Positions 59,639-64,000 of a stretch of DNA of 64,000 bases are shown one piece after another. Source of the DNA: Avena insularis (lineage: Eukaryota > Streptophyta > Magnoliopsida > Poales > Poaceae). Each line of letters begins with the position of its first letter. The first letter of the stretch is position 1. Made by a program: the position numbers and the translations under genes. The DNA lies in NCBI GenBank assembly GCA_023614405.1, contig CM042689.1, positions 279,069,533 through 279,133,532 of the forward strand, given 5' to 3'. Below the pieces are notes generated by a model, which made no database searches, was not told the origin of the DNA, and saw only the letters and a list, made by a program, of their open reading frames with translations.

Positions 59639-62060
59639 AGAAGAAGCTCAAGTCCGGACCTAAGCCGACAACGAGTGCTTCTATTGCAAGGACAAGGGTC
59701 ACCGAAGCATCGTCCCGAAGTACTTAGCGGACAAGAAGGCTGGCACCATTAAAGGTATATTTGATATACATGTTATTGATGTTTACCTTACTAGCGCTCG
59801 TTGTAGTGGCTGAGTATTTGATACTGGTTCAGTTGCTAATATTTGTAACTCGAAACATGAGCTACGGAATAGACGGCGGCTAGCAAGGGAGAGGTGACGA
59901 TGCGCGTTGGCAATGGATCAAGAGTTGATGTGATGGCCGTCGGCACGCTCTCCTTAGTTTTACCTTAGGGATTAGTTTTAAACCTTAATAAGTGTTATTA
60001 TGTGCCTGCGTTGAGCATGAACATTATATCTGGATCGTGTTTATTGCAAGACGGTTATTCATTAAATCAGAGAATAATGGTTGTTCTATTTATATGAATA
60101 ACATCTTTTATGGTCATGCACCTGCTATGAATGGTTTATTTCTTCTGAATCTCTAAAGCAATGAAACACACATCCATAACATTGAGGCTAAGAGATGAAA
60201 AGTAGATAGTGATAATTCAACTTATTTGTGGCACTGCCGTCTAGGTCATATTGGTGTAAAATGCATGAATAAACTCCATTCTGATGGACTTTTGGAGTCT
60301 CTTGATTTTGAATCATTTGACACGTGCGAGCCGTGCCTCATGGGCAAGATGATCAAAACCCCTTTCTCCAGAATAATGGAGCGAGCAACGGACTTGTTGG
60401 AAATCATACATACCAATGTATGCGGACCAATGAGTGTATCGACGCGCGGTGGATATCGCTATTTTCTCACTTTTTCTGATGACTTAAGTAGATATGGGTA
60501 TATCTATTTAATGAAACATAAATCTGAAACGTTTGAAAAGTTCAAAGAATTTCAGAATGAAGTGGAAAACCATCGTAACAAGAAAATTAAATTTCTACGA
60601 TCCGATCGTGGAGGTGAATATTTGAGTTATGATTTTCTCACACATCTTAAAGCAAGCGGAATCGTTTCGCAACTCACGCCACTCGGAACACCACAGCGCA
60701 ATGGTGTGTCTGAACGTCGGAATCGAACTCTATTAGATATGGTGTGATCAATGATGTCTCTTACAGATTTGCCGTTATCATGTTGGGGTTATGCATTAGA
60801 AACCGCTGCATTCACTTTAAATAGGGAACCATCTAAATCCGTTGAGACGACACCGTATGAACTATGGTTTGGTGCTAAACCTAAGTTGTCGTTTCTTAAA
60901 GTTTGGGGATGCGAAGCTTACGTCAAGAAGTTGATGTCGGACAAGCTCGAACCCAAAGCGGAGAAATACGTCTTCATAGGATACCCTAAGTAAACGATTG
61001 GGTATACCTTCTACCACAGATCCAAAGGCAAAGTGTTTGTTGCAAAGAACGGGTCCTTTCTTGAGAAGGAGTTTCTCTCGAAATAAGTGAGTGGGAGGAA
61101 GGTAGATCTAGACGAGGTTATTGAACCTTCTCTCGAGTTGGAGAGTAGCGCAGCACCTGAAATTGTTCCAGTGTCGTCTGCACCAACAAGAGAGGAAGCT
61201 AATGACGAGGATCATGAAACTTCGAACGATGCTCCTACTGAACGTCGCAGGTCAACAAGGTCGCGTGCCACTCCTGAATGGTACGGCAACCCTGTCTTAA
61301 CCATCTTGTTGGTAGACAACAATGAACCTGCGAACTATGAGGAAGCAATGATGAGCCCAGACTCTGAGAAATGGCTAGAGGCCATGAAATCCGAATTGGG
61401 ATCCATGAGCAAAAACCAAGTATGGACTTTGGTGGACCCTCCTAGCGACCATAAGGTCATTGAGTGCAAATGGATTTTCAAGAAGAAAACGGACGCGGAT
61501 GGTAATGTTACTGTCTAGCGACCAAAAGGGTTTCAGCAAGTTCAAGGTGTTGACTATGATGAGACTTTCTCTCCCGTAGCGATGTTTAAGTCCATTCGGA
61601 TTTTATTAGCAATTGCTGCATTTCATGATTATGAAATATGGCAAATGGATGTCAAGACTGCGTTCCTCAATGGCAACATTGATGAAGAGTTGTATATGAT
61701 GCAGCCCGAAGGTTTTGTCGATCCTAAGGATGCTGATAAGGTATGCAAACTTCAGCGTTCCATTTATGGACTGAAGCAAGCATCTCGGAGTTGGAACCTT
61801 CGTTTTGATCAAGTGATCAAGAGCTTTGGATTTGTTCCAAATTGCTACTAAGCTTGTATCAACAAGAAAGTGAGTGGGAGCTCAGTGACATTTTTAGTAC
61901 TATATGTGGATAACATATTGATTATTGGAAATGACATTGGTATGCTTAACGATGTGAAGAGTTATTTGAATAAATGTTTTTCAATGAAAGACCTAGGAGA
62001 AGCTGCTTATATATTAGGCATCAAAATCTATAGAGATAGACAAACACGCCTAATAAGTTT
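59639..62060 (+). pseudogene. pol: Copia pol, plus-strand element, part before the solo LTR
   Basis: Protease remnant FDTGSVANICN near 59818. Integrase: HCRLGH, CEPCLMGKM; the first catalytic Asp reads Asn (HTNVCGPM, near 60410), second D in RSDRGGEYL, E in SERRNRTL. Reverse transcriptase: EEAMMSPDSEKWLEAMKS, CKWIFKKKTDADG, QMDVKTAFLNG and SIYGLKQASRSWN; the catalytic motif reads YVDN (near 61905) instead of YVDD. Five in-frame stops at about 60746, 60991, 61084, 61516 and 61849 interrupt one continuous frame from 60226 without frameshift. Several fit single substitutions (CGA to TGA, GAA to TAA). The frame is cut at SLI.. by the solo LTR and resumes at 63782. Confidence 0.9.
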
Positions 62061-63781
62061 TGTTGGAATTATGCCCTAGAGGCAATAATAAAGATGTTAT
62101 TATTATAATTCTTGTTCATGATAATGTTTATATTCCATGCTAGAATTGTATTAAGCGGAAACTTTAATACTTGTGTGGTTTGTGAACAACACTGTGTCCC
62201 TAGTATGCCTCTATGGACTAGCTCATTGATTAATGATGGTTAAGGTTTCCTAACCATAGACATGAGTTGTCGATTAATAATGAGATCACATCATTGGGAG
62301 AATGATATGATGGACATACCCAAACTAAGCGAAGCAATTAGATCGTGTCATCATGTTCATCTTTGCGAAGCTTTTCTTATGTCAAATATTGTATTCCTTA
62401 GACCATGAGATAATACAACTCCCTGGTATCGGAAGAAAGCTTTGAGGTCATCAAACGTCATCCTATGAGAGGGTGATCATAAAGGTGTCTCTCAGGTGAT
62501 CGGAAAGTATCTGTTGGGTTGTATGTATCGAGATGGGATTTGTCCCTCCCAAGTCGGAGAGATATACTTGCCCGGGCCCAATCGATATCAACAACGCTTG
62601 CAAGCATGTGGTTAAGGAGTTAATCACAAAGTGATATCGGATTACGGAACGAGTAAAGTACTTGCTGTGAACGAGATTGAACTAGGTATGACGGTACCAA
62701 CGATCAAATCTCGGGCAAGTAAACTATCGCGAGACGAAGGGAATATATATATGGGATTGATTGAATCCTGGCATCGTGGTTCATCCGATATGATCATCGA
62801 TGAATGTGTGGGAGTCAATATGGGTTTCCAGACCCCGCTGTTGATTATTGATAGAAGATCATGTCTGCATATTCTCCAACCCGAAGGGTCACACACTTAA
62901 CGTGTCTCGACGCTAGGATAGATTGGATAATTGGTTTATGAGTTTTTGTTCGGAGTCTCGGATGGGATCCGAGACATCACGAGAGGTTCCGGTGTGGTCC
63001 GGAGAATAAGATTCATATAAGGCACTGCAGTTTTTGGAGTTCGGAATTGTTCCGGGTTAATCGGTATTGTACCGGAAGCTTCTAGAACCTTCCGGAAGGG
63101 GACCAACGTGGCCCCACCTTCCGGGAGGGGGCACGGGCCTATGAGGGAGTGCCCTGGCCGTATTGGGCCAGGGGCACAAGGCCCCATAGGGCCCAGCCGG
63201 CCAAGAAGGGATAAACCCTATTTGGACCTTCTAGAAGGGGGGTTTCCTTGCCCCCCACTCCTCCCTCCTTTGGCCACCGGCCTAGGGCTTGGGGGAGGGG
63301 TTAGGGCAGGCGCCCACCCCTCTATATATAGAGGGCTGGGGCACACCACCCCCCACACCTTCCCCTCAAGCCCAGTCGCCCTGCTGCCCTCCTCTCTCTC
63401 TCTCCCTCCCGACTGCGTGTAGGCGAAGCCCTGCTGCAGAAACTCTCCACCAATTGCACCGCGCCGTCGCGTTGTAGATCCAACCCATCTCTCCACCATA
63501 CTTGCTGGACCAAGGAAGGAGGAGACGTCGAGGTGCTGCACGTGTGCATCTCACGGAGTCATCGCCACTTGTGGTGCTAGATCGGATCGGATCGCGAGGA
63601 GGAGAAGCGAGTACGACTACATCACCCACGTTCCGAGCGTTTAACGCTCCACAGCGAATCTTCAAGGGTATGAAGATCTAATCCAATCTCTCTCGTTGTT
63701 TGCATCTCCTAGATTAGATCTTGGCTTCCCTCTGTTCGCATCCGTAGAAAATTTTGATTTACTATGCCGCGAAACCCATCA
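62061..63781 (+). mobile_element. Solo LTR of the same copia family inside pol
   Basis: 1,721 bp from TGTTGGAATTATGCCC to GAAACCCATCA, the same family as 55974-57716. Flanks AGTTT (62056-62060) and ACTTT (63782-63786) are a target duplication with one substitution. The pol reading frame stops at TRLIS before it and continues as LSQSTYLEKV after it, so it is an insertion and not the 3' LTR of this element. TATATATAGAG promoter region near 63322-63332. Confidence 0.9.
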
Positions 63782-64000
63782 ACTTTAAGCCAAAGTACAT
63801 ATCTAGAAAAAGTTCTGAAAAGGTTCAGAATGGATAAAGCAAAGAAAGGTTCATTGCCCATGTTGTCAGGTAAGATATTGAGAAAGGCTCAGTGTCCGGC
63901 TACGGTAAACGATAGAGAAACTATGAGCAAAGTGCCTTATGCCTCGGCCATAGGTTCTATCATGTATGCCATGCTGTGTACTAGACCGGATGTGTCCAAT
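63782..64000 (+). pseudogene. pol: Copia pol, continuation after the solo LTR, cut by the window end
   Basis: The frame reads LSQSTYLEKVLKRFRMDKA, then KGSLPML and SKVPYASAIGSIMYAMLC, the region between reverse transcriptase and RNase H of copia pol. It is open to the window end. RNase H, polypurine tract and 3' LTR must lie to the right. Confidence 0.88.

Noticed and set aside
55974..63781. A complete copia element bounded by the two similar LTRs
   Set aside because: The right LTR has its own target duplication (AGTTT/ACTTT) and the pol frame resumes after it, so it is a nested solo LTR.

Overview
This is a window of nuclear DNA from a grass with a large, repeat-filled genome, most likely Pooideae and probably Triticeae or a close relative. 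The evidence is the set of transposon families: copia LTRs beginning TGTTGGA..TATGCCC (BARE/WIS/Angela group), a SIRE/Maximus-type copia element, a Tekay-type chromovirus, En/Spm-like CACTA elements, an L1-type LINE and a PIF/Harbinger-like element. I found no ordinary cellular gene, no tRNA or rRNA gene and no CRISPR array. Almost every open frame is a transposon gene, mostly broken.

Layout. 1-2453: 3' half of a CACTA transposase gene and a degraded CACTA-associated ORF. 2459-15191: complete Ty3/gypsy Tekay-type element on the minus strand, with perfect ACGAT target duplications, 3.2-kb LTRs, two extra ORFs upstream of gag, and gag-pol with a chromodomain. 15197-15686: AT-rich, no gene. 15687 to about 22385: a second CACTA element with hairpin-like subterminal repeats and a broken seven-exon Transposase_24/Ulp1-protease gene; a 1.1-kb Harbinger-like element (21189-22297, TSD TAA) sits in its right end. 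About 22386-25012: no recognisable gene or transposon. 25013-27895: 3' part of a LINE, minus strand.

27896-54991: a 27-kb composite of one copia family arranged LTR-internal-LTR-internal-LTR. It is inserted in the LINE, whose 5' part resumes at 54992-55973. The first internal domain carries a solo LTR (31645-32141). The second carries a complete 12.1-kb SIRE-type element (38382-50485) with an extra ORF after pol. 55974-64000: a further BARE/WIS/Angela-type element on the plus strand, interrupting the LINE's 5' part. Its gag-pol has many stops and contains a solo LTR of its own family (62061-63781). Its 3' LTR lies beyond the window.

Relative order of events: the LINE is oldest here. The composite and the plus-strand copia element inserted into it independently, and the SIRE element and the solo LTRs came later.

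The two most interesting structures are both transposon architectures. In the Tekay-type element, all three 5'-proximal ORFs start exactly after a 3' splice-site sequence, and the GC-rich LTR leader holds strong 5' splice sites. This predicts a set of alternatively spliced mRNAs. In the SIRE-type element, the ORF after pol is preceded by its own TATA box and by an array of the same GGTAGTACC-type palindromes that fills the LTR promoter. This suggests a second promoter for that ORF.
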